This document shows positions 13,627 through 22,108 of a stretch of DNA of 22,108 nucleotides, one piece after another; the stretch's first letter is position 1, and each line of letters opens with the position of its first letter. The notes under the pieces are model-generated. The model saw only the letters and a list, made by a program, of their open reading frames with translations, ran no database searches and had not been told where the DNA came from. The position numbers were made by a program, and so were the translations under genes. This DNA is from Bacilli bacterium (lineage in GTDB: Bacteria; Bacillota_I; Bacilli_A; RF39; UBA660), in the NCBI GenBank assembly GCA_022801735.1, contig JAAWSW010000016.1, positions 1-22,108 on the forward strand, written 5' to 3'.

Positions 13627-14211
13627 ATGTCTCATTATTTTACCAACGACAAGATAAAATCTGAAGAAAAAAAAGTAAATGTAAAAATAAAAAATCAAGA
13701 TTATACATTTATAACCGATAATGGAGTGTTTTCGAAAAAAGGATTAGACTTTGGTACAAGAACATTGTTAGAAAGTTTAAATGTAGACAAATTAAAAGGT
13801 GATGTTCTAGACTTTGGTACAGGATATGGACCAATAGGAATTTTTATTGCTAAAAATACAAGTGCGAATGTTGATATGATAGATGTCAATGAACGTAGTT
13901 TATCTTTAGCAAGCAAAAATGCCGAATTAAATAATGTAAAAACTAATATATTCAAAAGTGATATATATGAAAATGTCACAAAAAAATATGATTATATAAT
14001 AACAAACCCGCCAATTAGAGTAGGGAAAGAAATATTGTATAAAATTTTATTTGAAGCAGAAAACCACTTAAAACCAAATGGGGAAATGTGGATTGTTGTA
14101 AATAAAGACCAAGGTGCTAAATCAACATTAAAAGATTTAAGCAAAATATATGAAACAGAAGTAGTAAATAAAAATAAAGGATTTTATATAATAAAATCCA
14201 AAAAGCATTGA
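13627..14211 (+). CDS. RsmC-like class I methyltransferase (YbxB type)
   Basis: 194 aa, ATG after AAAAGGAG. It is a single-domain SAM-dependent methyltransferase with motif I VLDFGTGYGPIG (D62-G68 region), an acidic DMIDVNERSL for the SAM ribose, and motif IV ITNPPIRVG (N127-P-P-I130), typical of enzymes that methylate an exocyclic amino group of a nucleic-acid base. It matches the C-terminal half of RsmC (16S rRNA guanine-N2), and B. subtilis has the equivalent ybxB in exactly this place, between rplL and rpoB. The substrate is therefore probably rRNA, but this is inferred. The stop codon TGA overlaps the -35 box of the rpoB promoter. Confidence 0.88.
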   Translation: MSHYFTNDKIKSEEKKVNVKIKNQDYTFITDNGVFSKKGLDFGTRTLLESLNVDKLKGDVLDFGTGYGPIGIFIAKNTSANVDMIDVNERSLSLASKNAELNNVKTNIFKSDIYENVTKKYDYIITNPPIRVGKEILYKILFEAENHLKPNGEMWIVVNKDQGAKSTLKDLSKIYETEVVNKNKGFYIIKSKKH

Positions 14212-14236
14212 CAATTTGATGTAAACCATTTATAAT
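14208..14236 (+). promoter_or_regulatory. Perfect sigma-A promoter of rpoB-rpoC
   Basis: TTGACA (14208-14213), a 17-bp spacer and TATAAT (14231-14236), both at full consensus. The -35 overlaps the stop codon of the methyltransferase gene. Expected transcript start is near 14243. Confidence 0.9.
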
Positions 14237-14248
14237 TATAAATTGGCG

Positions 14249-14273
14249 ACATATACTTTACTTTGGTATGTGT
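14249..14273 (+). promoter_or_regulatory. Hairpin at the 5' end of the rpoB transcript
   Basis: ACATATAC (14249-14256) pairs with GTATGTGT (14266-14273) over 8 positions, one of them G-U, around a 9-nt loop TTTACTTTG. There is no T tract after it, so it is not a terminator; it could stabilise the mRNA or be a regulatory site. Confidence 0.45.
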
Positions 14274-14307
14274 GAGAAACCAAAAAAACTAGTTTAGGGG
14301 TGAAAAT

Positions 14308-17300
14308 TTGGCTTATACAATTCAAAAAATTAGTAACAATCGCGAGAGAAGAAGTTACGGAAAAACAAAAAATGCAATTGAATTAAAAGGGTTATTAGAT
14401 ATTCAAAAAGAATCATACAACTTATTTTTAACAGATGGAATCAAAGAAGTATTCGATGATGTTTTTCCTGTGGAAAGTTTCACAGGTAATTTATCGTTAG
14501 AATTTGGTGAATATTCATTCGACGAACCAAGATATTCTATCAAACAATGTAAAGAAAGAGATGCAACTTACGCGGCTCCATTAAAAGTTGAAGCACGTCT
14601 TTTCAATGTGGAAACTGGAGAAGTAAAAGAACAAGAAATTTATTTAGGTGATATGCCTATAATGACTGAAAGCGGATCATTTATCGTAAATGGTGCTGAA
14701 AGGGTTATCGTATCACAATTAGTTAGATCTCCTTCAGTTTACTTTGGAAAAGAAATAGATAAGAAAAATGGTAAAGTTACTGTTGGTGGACAAATAATCC
14801 CATCAAGAGGAACATGGTTAGAATATGAAACAGATGCTAGAGACGTTGTTTACGTTAGAATCGACCGTACTAGAAAAGTACCTATCACTACACTTTTAAG
14901 AGCAGTGGGACTTTCAAGTGACGCTGATATTGTAGATTTATTTGGTGAAGATGACTATATCATCAAAACAATCGAAAAAGATACTAATAAAAACACAGAT
15001 GAAGCACTTATTGATATTCATTCAAAATTAAGACCAGGAGAACCATCTACTTTAGAAAGTGCGAAAAACCAATTAATCACAAGATTTTTCGATGCTTTCC
15101 GTTATAACTTAGAAAAAGTAGGAAGATACAAATTTAATAAAAAATTAAACGTTGCTGAAAGATTATTAGGATGTACTTTAGCAGAAACAATTAAAGTAGA
15201 TAAAGAAATAATTGCTAATGAAGGTGACGTAGTTACTAAAGAACTTTTAGAAAGATTAAAACCAATCCTTGCTAAAGGATATGGAAAAAAAGAAGTATTA
15301 ATCAATACTGATTTAGATACATATAACGAAGTTCAAGTAATTAAAGTTTATTCAAAGAAAAATAAAGATAAAGTAGTAAGCATTATTGGTAACGACCAAA
15401 CTGCTGATATTAAACGTCTTACAATATCAGATATTTATGCATCAGTTTCTTATTACTTAAATTTACTTGAAGGAATTGGAAACTTTGATGAAATAGATCA
15501 CTTATCAAATAGACGTGTTCGTCAAGTTGGAGAACTATTACAAAACCAATTTAGAGTTGGTGTTAGTCGTATCGAAAGAATGATAAGAGATCGTATGAGT
15601 ACCCAAGATATTAATGAAGTTACCCCAAAAAGTCTAATTAACATTAGACCACTTACAGCCGCTATCAAAGAATTCTTTGGGTCATCACAACTTTCACAAT
15701 TCATGGATCAAATCAATCCAATTGCCGAACTTACAAACAAAAGAAGACTATCTTCATTAGGTCCAGGCGGACTATCAAGAGATAGAGCAGGGATGGAAGT
15801 TCGTGACGTTAATCCATCACACTATGGTAGATTATGTCCAGTTGAGTCTCCAGAAGGACCAAACATCGGACTTATAACTTCACTAGCAAGTTATGCCAAA
15901 GTAGATGAATATGGATTTATTATGACTCCATATCGTAAAGTAGTAGATAGTAAATTAACAGATGAAATTCACTATATGACTGCTGATGAAGAATTAGATT
16001 ATTATATCGCTCCAGCAACTATTAAAGTTGATGAAAACGGTATGATTGTAAATGATAGAGAAACTGTCAGATATCAAACAGATACAATGATGGTTGAAAA
16101 AGACAAAATCGACTATATGGACGTTTCACCACAACAAGTAATTTCAATTACAACAAGTGGAATACCATTCCTTGAACACGATGATGGTAAACGTGCATTA
16201 ATGGGTGCGAACATGCAACGTCAAGCAATTCCATTAATTAAAGCCGAAGCACCATTAGTAGGTACTGGAGTTGAAGCAATTGCTGCTAGAGACTCAGGAG
16301 CCGTAATAACTGCTAAAGCAGATGGTGTAGTTGATTATGTAGACGCTAAAAAAATAATCGTTAAAAATAAAAAAGGAACAGATACTTATTATCTAGATGG
16401 ATTCGAAAAGAGTAATGCTGGTACATGTTATCACCAAATCCCAATCGTAAGAAAAGGCGATAAAGTAACAATGGGAATGGTAATTGCTGATGGACCAAGT
16501 ACTGATCAAGGTGAAATGGCCCTAGGTAAAAACGTAACAGTAGCCTTCGTAAACTACGACGGTTATAACTATGAAGATGCTGTTGTTCTAAACGAAAGAT
16601 TAGTTAAAGATGATGCTTATACATCAATTCATATCAAAGACTATGAAATAGAATGCCGTGATACAAAATTAGGAACAGAAGAATTCACAAGAGATATTCC
16701 AAATGTATCAGAAGAAGCACGTAAAAACTTAGACGAAAACGGTATTATCCGTATCGGAACCGAAGTAAAAGATGATGATATCTTAGTAGGTAAAGTAACG
16801 CCAAAAGGAATGGCTGAACTTACATCAGAAGAAAAATTATTACACGCAATCTTTGGAGAAAAAACAAGAGAAGTTAGAGATACTTCACTTAGAGTACAAC
16901 ATGGTGGAGGAGGAATCGTTCACGATGTTCAAATTCTTACCAAAGAAAATGGTGATGAACTTCCAGCCGGTGTAAGCAAAAAAATTAGAGTTTATATCGT
17001 TCAAAAGAGAAAAATCTCAGTTGGAGATAAAATGGCAGGACGTCACGGAAACAAAGGTGTAATATCATTAGTACTTCCTGAAGAAGATATGCCATACATG
17101 GAAGACGGTAGAACAGTAGATGTACTATTAAATCCACTAGGAGTACCTTCACGTATGAACATCGGACAAATTCTAGAATTACACTTAGGAATGGCCGCTA
17201 AAGAACTTAATATTCATGTAGCCACTCCAGTATTCGATGGGGCTAAGAGAAGTGAAATTATCGAAGCCTTAGAAGAGGCTAACCTACCAACAGATGGTAA

Positions 17301-17943
17301 AATGACACTATATGATGGTCGTACAGGACAGCCATTTGATAATAAAATCGCTGTTGGAGTAATGTACATGATTAAACTTGACCACATGGTTGATGATAAA
17401 TTACATGCACGTTCAACTGGACCATATTCATTAGTTACACAACAACCACTAGGTGGTAAAGCACAATTTGGTGGACAACGTTTCGGAGAAATGGAAGTTT
17501 GGGCATTATATGCATATGGTGCTGCTAACATCCTTCAAGAAATGATAACAATCAAATCAGATGATGTAACAGGACGTGTTAGAGTTTATGAAGCATTAGT
17601 TAAAGGTGAAGAATTACCAAAATCAGGAGTTCCTGAAAGTTTCAGAGTTGTAATCAAAGAATTCCAAGCACTTGGTCTTGATATAACTGTTCTTAATAAA
17701 GATGGTGAGTTTGTTGAACTTAAAGAATTAGAAGAAGCAGAAAAAGATAGTTTTATAGTTGAATCTGATTTAGAAAGTGAAATACTAAAAGCCAAAAATC
17801 AAGAACAAACTGATACAACATTAACAGACGAATTAAGTGATGAGGATTCTGACGAATTAGAAGAATCACCATTAGATGATTTTGAAGAAGAAATTGATGA
17901 TATAGATGATGAATTAACAGTTTTGGAAGGAGAGGATAATTAA
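14308..17943 (+). CDS. rpoB: DNA-directed RNA polymerase subunit beta
   Basis: 1211 aa from a TTG start after GGGGTGA (14297-14303). The whole beta subunit is present, including the rifampicin-binding cluster (about 456-487), the PFLEHDD...[14 protein letters not shown] block (620-637), the catalytic lysines in [13 protein letters not shown] and the C-terminal [24 protein letters not shown] clamp contact. Two unusual residues are seen: Asn477 where E. coli has His526, and Lys628 where Asn677 is expected. The last 60 residues form a very acidic tail (many Asp and Glu) beyond the common core, as in some Firmicutes. The gene overlaps rpoC in TAATG. It forms the catalytic core with beta' and alpha; alpha is not in the window. 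Confidence 0.98.
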   Translation: MAYTIQKISNNRERRSYGKTKNAIELKGLLDIQKESYNLFLTDGIKEVFDDVFPVESFTGNLSLEFGEYSFDEPRYSIKQCKERDATYAAPLKVEARLFNVETGEVKEQEIYLGDMPIMTESGSFIVNGAERVIVSQLVRSPSVYFGKEIDKKNGKVTVGGQIIPSRGTWLEYETDARDVVYVRIDRTRKVPITTLLRAVGLSSDADIVDLFGEDDYIIKTIEKDTNKNTDEALIDIHSKLRPGEPSTLESAKNQLITRFFDAFRYNLEKVGRYKFNKKLNVAERLLGCTLAETIKVDKEIIANEGDVVTKELLERLKPILAKGYGKKEVLINTDLDTYNEVQVIKVYSKKNKDKVVSIIGNDQTADIKRLTISDIYASVSYYLNLLEGIGNFDEIDHLSNRRVRQVGELLQNQFRVGVSRIERMIRDRMSTQDINEVTPKSLINIRPLTAAIKEFFGSSQLSQFMDQINPIAELTNKRRLSSLGPGGLSRDRAGMEVRDVNPSHYGRLCPVESPEGPNIGLITSLASYAKVDEYGFIMTPYRKVVDSKLTDEIHYMTADEELDYYIAPATIKVDENGMIVNDRETVRYQTDTMMVEKDKIDYMDVSPQQVISITTSGIPFLEHDDGKRALMGANMQRQAIPLIKAEAPLVGTGVEAIAARDSGAVITAKADGVVDYVDAKKIIVKNKKGTDTYYLDGFEKSNAGTCYHQIPIVRKGDKVTMGMVIADGPSTDQGEMALGKNVTVAFVNYDGYNYEDAVVLNERLVKDDAYTSIHIKDYEIECRDTKLGTEEFTRDIPNVSEEARKNLDENGIIRIGTEVKDDDILVGKVTPKGMAELTSEEKLLHAIFGEKTREVRDTSLRVQHGGGGIVHDVQILTKENGDELPAGVSKKIRVYIVQKRKISVGDKMAGRHGNKGVISLVLPEEDMPYMEDGRTVDVLLNPLGVPSRMNIGQILELHLGMAAKELNIHVATPVFDGAKRSEIIEALEEANLPTDGKMTLYDGRTGQPFDNKIAVGVMYMIKLDHMVDDKLHARSTGPYSLVTQQPLGGKAQFGGQRFGEMEVWALYAYGAANILQEMITIKSDDVTGRVRVYEALVKGEELPKSGVPESFRVVIKEFQALGLDITVLNKDGEFVELKELEEAEKDSFIVESDLESEILKAKNQEQTDTTLTDELSDEDSDELEESPLDDFEEEIDDIDDELTVLEGEDN

Positions 17944-20900
17944 TGGACGCTAATAGTTTTGAAGGATTAAGAATTGCCATTGCCTCACCTGAAAAAATTC
18001 GTTCATGGTCATATGGTGAAGTAAAAAAAGCAGAAACAATGAATTACCGTACACTAAAACCAGAACGTGACGGACTATTCTGTGAAAAAATATTCGGACC
18101 AACTAAAGACTTCGAATGTGCTTGTGGAAAATATAAAAGATTAAGATATAAAAATATCATATGTGATAGATGTGGAGTAGAGGTAACAAAAGCCAAAGTT
18201 AGACGTGAACGTATGGGACACATCGAACTTGCTACTCCTGTATCTCACATCTGGTTCTTCAAAGGAGTACCATCTAGAATGGGACTAGTTCTAGATATGT
18301 CTCCAAGAGAACTAGAAGAAGTATTATACTTCGTATCATATGTAGTTTTAGACCCAGGAGATACACCACTTGAAAAGAAACAAACAATCAGCGATAAGGA
18401 TTACCGTACATATTTAGAAAAATATGGTAACTCATTTAGAGTAGGTATGGGAGCTGAAGCCATAAAAGAGTTATTATCACAAGTTGATCTTCAAAAAGAA
18501 GTAGATGAAATAACAAAAGAAATAGATGAAATAAAAGATGCATCTAGTCAAAAACGTGTTAGATTAATCAAAAGATTAGACGTATTAGATGCCTTCCTAG
18601 AATCAGGAAATAAGCCAGAATGGATGATTTTGGATGCTCTTCCAGTTATTCCGCCTGAACTTAGACCAATGATTCAATTAGATGGTGGACGTTTTGCCAC
18701 TTCAGACCTAAACGATTTATATAGAAGAGTTATTAACCGTAATAATCGTCTTAAAAAATTAATCGATTTAGGCGCACCTTCAATTATCATCCAAAATGAA
18801 AAACGTATGCTTCAAGAAGCAGTAGACGCACTGTTTGATAATGGAAGACGTGGGAAAAACATTACTGGACCAGGAAATAGACCATTAAAATCACTTGCTA
18901 GTATGTTAAAAGGTAAACAAGGACGTTTCCGTCAAAACTTACTAGGTAAACGTGTTGACTATTCTGCTCGTTCAGTTATCGTTGTTGGACCATCATTAAA
19001 AATGTATGAATGTGGAATTCCAAAAGAAATGGCTTTAGAATTATTTAAACCACATGTAATAAATGGATTAGTAACAAAAGAAATTGCTAGTAACATAAAA
19101 GCCGCAAAAAGAATGATCGAAAATCAAGATGAAAGAGTATGGGATATCGTTGAAGAAAAAATCAAAGAACACCCAGTATTACTTAACCGTGCACCAACCT
19201 TACATAGACTTGGTATTCAAGCCTTTGAACCAAAACTAATCGAAGGTAAAGCCATTAGACTTCATCCATTAGTTTGTACAGCATTCAACGCTGACTTCGA
19301 TGGAGACCAAATGGCAGTTCACGTTCCAATTAGTGAAGCTGCACAAGCCGAAGCAAGAATCTTAATGTTAGGTGCTAATAATATCCTATCGCCAAAAAAT
19401 GGTGAACCAATAACTACACCATCACAAGATATGGTATTAGGAAACTATTACTTAACAATGGAAAAAGCAGGCTTAGAAGGTGAAGGTAGAGTATATAAAA
19501 ATAATAACGATGCTATTATGGCATATCAAAGAGGTGAAATTACCTTACATACTCGTATTGCTTTACCAGTAAAATCTTTCAAATATAAGATTTTCCCAGA
19601 TAAATACATGGATAAATATTTAGTTACTACACCTGGAAAATTAATATTCAATGATGTATTCCCAGACACATTCCAATATGTAAATGATGGAAGTGATGAA
19701 AACGTCAAAAATATTACTCCAGCAAAATACTTTATTGATAAAGGCAAAAACATTAGAGAAGAAATCAAACAAATGCCAGTTACAAAAGCCTTAAATAAGA
19801 GTGCTTTAGGTGCATTAATTGCTCAAATCTATAAAAGATATCACACAACTGAAACATCAGTTATGTTAGATGCAATTAAAGATTTAGGATTTAAATATTC
19901 AACATTATCAGGAATTAGTTTCTCAATCGCAGATGTAGAAGAAAGTAAAATTAAACCAGAAGTAGTTGAAAAAGCCCAAGAAAAAGTTGATGCTATCAAT
20001 AAACAATTCAAACGTGGTCTTATCACAGATAAAGAAAGATATGATCGTGTTATTGATACATGGTTTAAAGCCAAAGATGATGTTTATGATGACCTAGAAA
20101 AATGGCTAAAAGAACATGCTGATTCATCAATTAGTATGATGATTGATTCAAAAGCCCGTGGTTCTATTAAAGAATACGGACAACTTGCTGGTATGCGTGG
20201 TATCATGAACAAACCAACAGGTGACTATGTAGAAATTCCAATCCTTTCATCATTCAGTGAAGGTGTTACTGTATCAGAGTTCTTTACCTCTACCCACGGT
20301 ACTCGTAAAGGAGCCGTAGATACAGCCCTTAAAACTGCCGATGCAGGATATTTAACAAGACGTCTAGTTGACGTAGTTCAAGATGTAATCGTTAGAGAAG
20401 ATGATTGTGGTACTGATCAAGGATTAGTAGTACATGATATTCTAAATACTGATGGTACATTAATTGAATCATTAGAAGAACGTATTACAGGAAGATATAC
20501 AAATAAAAAAGTTATCAATCCAGAAACTAAAGAAGTTATGTATGATAAAGATACTTATATTACAGAAGCAATAGCAGAAAAAATTGTTAAAGCAGGAGTT
20601 AAACAAGTATCTATTAGAAGTATTTTAACATGTAGAACAGAACATGGTGTTTGTCGTAAATGTTATGGACGTAACTTAGCAACAGGTTCAGAAGTTGAAA
20701 TCGGAGAAGCAGTTGGTATTATGGCTGCTCAATCAATCGGAGAACCAGGAACACAACTTACAATGAAAAACTTCAATACAGGTGGAGTTGCTGGTGGAGA
20801 AGATATCACACAAGGTTTACCTCGTGTACAAGAAATCTTCGAAGCACGTAATCCAAAAGGTAAAGCAACAATTGCTGAAATTAATGGTGTTGTTACTGAA

Positions 20901-21578
20901 ATCATTGATGAAGGTGGACACTATAAAATTAAAGTTAAAAACGATGTTGAAACAAGAGAACATTCAACTAACTATGGTGTAGATGTAACAGTAGAAGTTG
21001 GACAGGAAGTTAAAGCCGGTGAAAAACTAACTAAGGGAGCAATTAACCCTAAAGAATTATTAGTTGTAACTGACCCAATAACTGTTCAAGAATACATCTT
21101 ACAAGAAATCCAAAGAGTTTACCGTTCTCAAGGTGTTGAAGTTAGTGATAAACACGTTGAAGTAATTGCTAAACGTATGATTTCAAAAATTAAAATTGTT
21201 CTTTCAGGAGATTCATTATTCTTACCAGGAACAATGGTTGATATTAACCACTTTACTGACGAGAATAAGAAACTTATCCTTGAAGGCAAAAGACCAGCAA
21301 CTGGTAAGCCAGTATTGTTAGGTATTACTAAAGCATCATTAGAAACCGATTCATTCCTATCTGCTGCTTCATTCCAAGAAACAACACGTATCTTAACTGA
21401 TGCTGCTGTTCACGGAAAAGTAGATCACTTAAACGGATTAAAAGAAAATGTTATCATTGGTAAATTAATCCCAGCAGGTACAGGAGCAAAACAATATCAA
21501 GAAAGTGAATATGCTTTAGAAAACGAATTATTAAAAGAAGAACCTTTAGAGGCTCTTGAACAAGAACTAATGGATTAA
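17943..21578 (+). CDS. rpoC: DNA-directed RNA polymerase subunit beta'
   Basis: 1211 aa, ATG overlapping the rpoB stop by 1 nt. The first zinc site is C59, C61, C74 and C77; the catalytic magnesium loop is [12 protein letters not shown] with D451, D453 and D455; the second zinc site is C822, C897, C904 and C907. The bridge helix runs through [26 protein letters not shown]. The trigger loop reads [16 protein letters not shown] (941-948 region), with Lys942, Asn943 and Asn945 where almost all bacteria have Arg, Thr and His. The F-loop reads SSFSEGVTV instead of the usual FREGL. No lineage insertion is seen and the size is that of Firmicutes. A strong terminator overlaps the stop codon. Confidence 0.98.
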   Translation: MDANSFEGLRIAIASPEKIRSWSYGEVKKAETMNYRTLKPERDGLFCEKIFGPTKDFECACGKYKRLRYKNIICDRCGVEVTKAKVRRERMGHIELATPVSHIWFFKGVPSRMGLVLDMSPRELEEVLYFVSYVVLDPGDTPLEKKQTISDKDYRTYLEKYGNSFRVGMGAEAIKELLSQVDLQKEVDEITKEIDEIKDASSQKRVRLIKRLDVLDAFLESGNKPEWMILDALPVIPPELRPMIQLDGGRFATSDLNDLYRRVINRNNRLKKLIDLGAPSIIIQNEKRMLQEAVDALFDNGRRGKNITGPGNRPLKSLASMLKGKQGRFRQNLLGKRVDYSARSVIVVGPSLKMYECGIPKEMALELFKPHVINGLVTKEIASNIKAAKRMIENQDERVWDIVEEKIKEHPVLLNRAPTLHRLGIQAFEPKLIEGKAIRLHPLVCTAFNADFDGDQMAVHVPISEAAQAEARILMLGANNILSPKNGEPITTPSQDMVLGNYYLTMEKAGLEGEGRVYKNNNDAIMAYQRGEITLHTRIALPVKSFKYKIFPDKYMDKYLVTTPGKLIFNDVFPDTFQYVNDGSDENVKNITPAKYFIDKGKNIREEIKQMPVTKALNKSALGALIAQIYKRYHTTETSVMLDAIKDLGFKYSTLSGISFSIADVEESKIKPEVVEKAQEKVDAINKQFKRGLITDKERYDRVIDTWFKAKDDVYDDLEKWLKEHADSSISMMIDSKARGSIKEYGQLAGMRGIMNKPTGDYVEIPILSSFSEGVTVSEFFTSTHGTRKGAVDTALKTADAGYLTRRLVDVVQDVIVREDDCGTDQGLVVHDILNTDGTLIESLEERITGRYTNKKVINPETKEVMYDKDTYITEAIAEKIVKAGVKQVSIRSILTCRTEHGVCRKCYGRNLATGSEVEIGEAVGIMAAQSIGEPGTQLTMKNFNTGGVAGGEDITQGLPRVQEIFEARNPKGKATIAEINGVVTEIIDEGGHYKIKVKNDVETREHSTNYGVDVTVEVGQEVKAGEKLTKGAINPKELLVVTDPITVQEYILQEIQRVYRSQGVEVSDKHVEVIAKRMISKIKIVLSGDSLFLPGTMVDINHFTDENKKLILEGKRPATGKPVLLGITKASLETDSFLSAASFQETTRILTDAAVHGKVDHLNGLKENVIIGKLIPAGTGAKQYQESEYALENELLKEEPLEALEQELMD

Positions 21579-21594
21579 TTCCATTAGTTTTTTT
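21565..21594 (+). terminator. Strong intrinsic terminator of rpoB-rpoC
   Basis: AACTAATGGA (21565-21574) pairs perfectly with TCCATTAGTT (21580-21589) around TTAAT and is followed by T residues to 21594. The rpoC stop codon is in the loop. Confidence 0.92.
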
Positions 21595-21646
21595 CTTGCC
21601 CACCCCTAACTTATTTACAAAAACGGTTATAACCCTGTTAAAATTA

Positions 21647-21675
21647 TTGACAAAGTAGGGGAAGGGTGTAATAAT
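21647..21675 (+). promoter_or_regulatory. Promoter of the downstream surface-protein gene
   Basis: TTGACA (21647-21652), a 17-bp spacer and AATAAT (21670-21675) preceded by the extended -10 dinucleotide TG at 21667-21668. The transcript would start near 21682, about 20 nt before the ATG. A perfect palindrome GGTTATAACC lies 12 bp before the -35 box (21625-21634). Confidence 0.7.
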
Positions 21676-21701
21676 ATAATTATGATAGTAGGAGGTGTAG
21701 A

Positions 21702-22108
21702 ATGACACAAAAAAAGAAAAATAATATAATAATAGGGAGTTTGTGTGCAGTAGTATTATTAATGGTAGTAGGATATGCCGCATTTGCAACGCAGTTAAAT
21801 ATAACAGGAACTGGTAAGATAACAAGTAACTGGAATATATTAATAACAGATATTCAAACAAAGAATATAGTGGGAGGAGCAAGTAATGCATCTGATCCAA
21901 CAGGAAAAGGAACATTAACTGCAACTTTTAATACTAATTTAGTAAGTCCTGGAGATTCTATAGAATATGATATAACAGTATCGAACCAAGGAAGTATAAA
22001 TGCAGTATTAGAAAAGATAACAGTATCAGATTCAAATAATCCAGCAATAAAATTTACTACAAGTGGACTTACAGAAGGAGATGCATTAAATGCAGGAGAT
22101 AGTAAAGT
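21702..22108 (+). CDS. Secreted surface protein, 3' end outside the window
   Basis: The frame starts at ATG 21702 behind GGAGGTG (21691-21697) and stays open for 135 codons to the window edge, so the gene is partial. The start MTQKKKNN is basic and is followed by a hydrophobic segment at about residues 9-28 ending in VGYAAFATQL, a signal-peptide-like region that resembles the one in the gene at 64. The part after it is rich in Thr, Asn, Ser and Gly with alternating beta-strand patterns (SPGDSIEYDITVSNQGSIN), as in TasA/CalY-like or DUF11-like extracellular beta-sandwich proteins. The family call is tentative; export is well supported. It has its own promoter after the rpoC terminator. Confidence 0.75.
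   Translation, partial: MTQKKKNNIIIGSLCAVVLLMVVGYAAFATQLNITGTGKITSNWNILITDIQTKNIVGGASNASDPTGKGTLTATFNTNLVSPGDSIEYDITVSNQGSINAVLEKITVSDSNNPAIKFTTSGLTEGDALNAGDSK

Noticed and set aside
17943..21578. rpoB and rpoC products both being exactly 1211 residues
   Set aside because: Coincidence; the two proteins are not alike in sequence and both lengths are normal for Firmicutes.
21675..21680. TATAAT at 21675 as the -10 box of the last promoter
   Set aside because: It would lie 22 bp from the TTGACA, too far; the AATAAT at 21670 with an extended TG and 17-bp spacer fits better.
21454..21924. Long minus-strand frame of 156 codons across the end of rpoC
   Set aside because: It is antisense to the rpoC end, the rpoC terminator and the start of the surface gene, is made of Leu/Tyr/Phe-rich filler and has no ribosome site. 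It is a shadow of the A-rich plus strand.
1..22108. tRNA, rRNA, CRISPR, insertion sequences, phage genes
   Set aside because: I looked for cloverleaf-like GTTCGA/CCA patterns, regular repeats with spacers, transposase motifs and terminal repeats and saw none.

Overview
The window is AT-rich (about 70% A+T by eye) and mostly encodes core bacterial genes in the Firmicutes/Bacillota order: infC-rpmI-rplT, secE-nusG, rplK-rplA, rplJ-rplL, a ybxB-type methyltransferase between rplL and rpoB, then rpoB-rpoC. Strong Shine-Dalgarno sequences, consensus sigma-A promoters, a SpoIIP-type amidase and DivIB/PBP2-type wall synthesis point to a walled Gram-positive. Asparagine at the RpoB position equivalent to E. 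coli 526 is a feature known from Mollicutes. TGA acts as a stop (1081-1083 and 14209-14211) and no gene reads TGA as Trp, so this is not a code-4 mycoplasma. The best fit is an uncultured, probably gut-associated Bacilli lineage near the Mollicutes (RF39-like); this assignment is inference.

Layout. 1-1105: a secreted DUF6273-like surface protein with a partly visible promoter and a terminator. 1187-3680: a SpoIIP-type amidase overlapping a small membrane protein, then endonuclease IV (nfo), then a small yqfT-like gene on the minus strand meeting nfo tail to tail. 3743-7679: a class B penicillin-binding protein, then rpmG (L33), efp and an unrecognised acidic coiled-coil protein, closed by a terminator. 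7731-9258: the IF3-L35-L20 operon with a perfect sigma-A promoter, a readable attenuator, an ATC start codon for infC and an L20 that carries an extra C-terminal Rho-N/SAP-like domain. 9289-10272 (minus): an HExxH putative metallopeptidase whose promoter faces the secE promoter across an 18-bp perfect palindrome. 10326-13600: secE-nusG, rplK-rplA and rplJ-rplL, each unit with its own promoter and r-protein leader (two L1-stalk-like sites and an L10 leader with terminator). 13627-21594: the methyltransferase, then rpoB and rpoC behind a perfect promoter, closed by a strong terminator. 21702-end: the start of another secreted surface protein whose signal region resembles that of the first gene.

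The genes together form the transcription-translation core, and most r-protein units carry visible RNA-level feedback control. I found no mobile element, CRISPR array, tRNA or rRNA. The most unusual observations are in the RNA polymerase active centre: the trigger loop reads MKNFN where MRTFH is expected, and the beta subunit has Lys where Asn677 (E. coli numbering) is expected. The L20 fusion and the palindromic divergent promoter are next.
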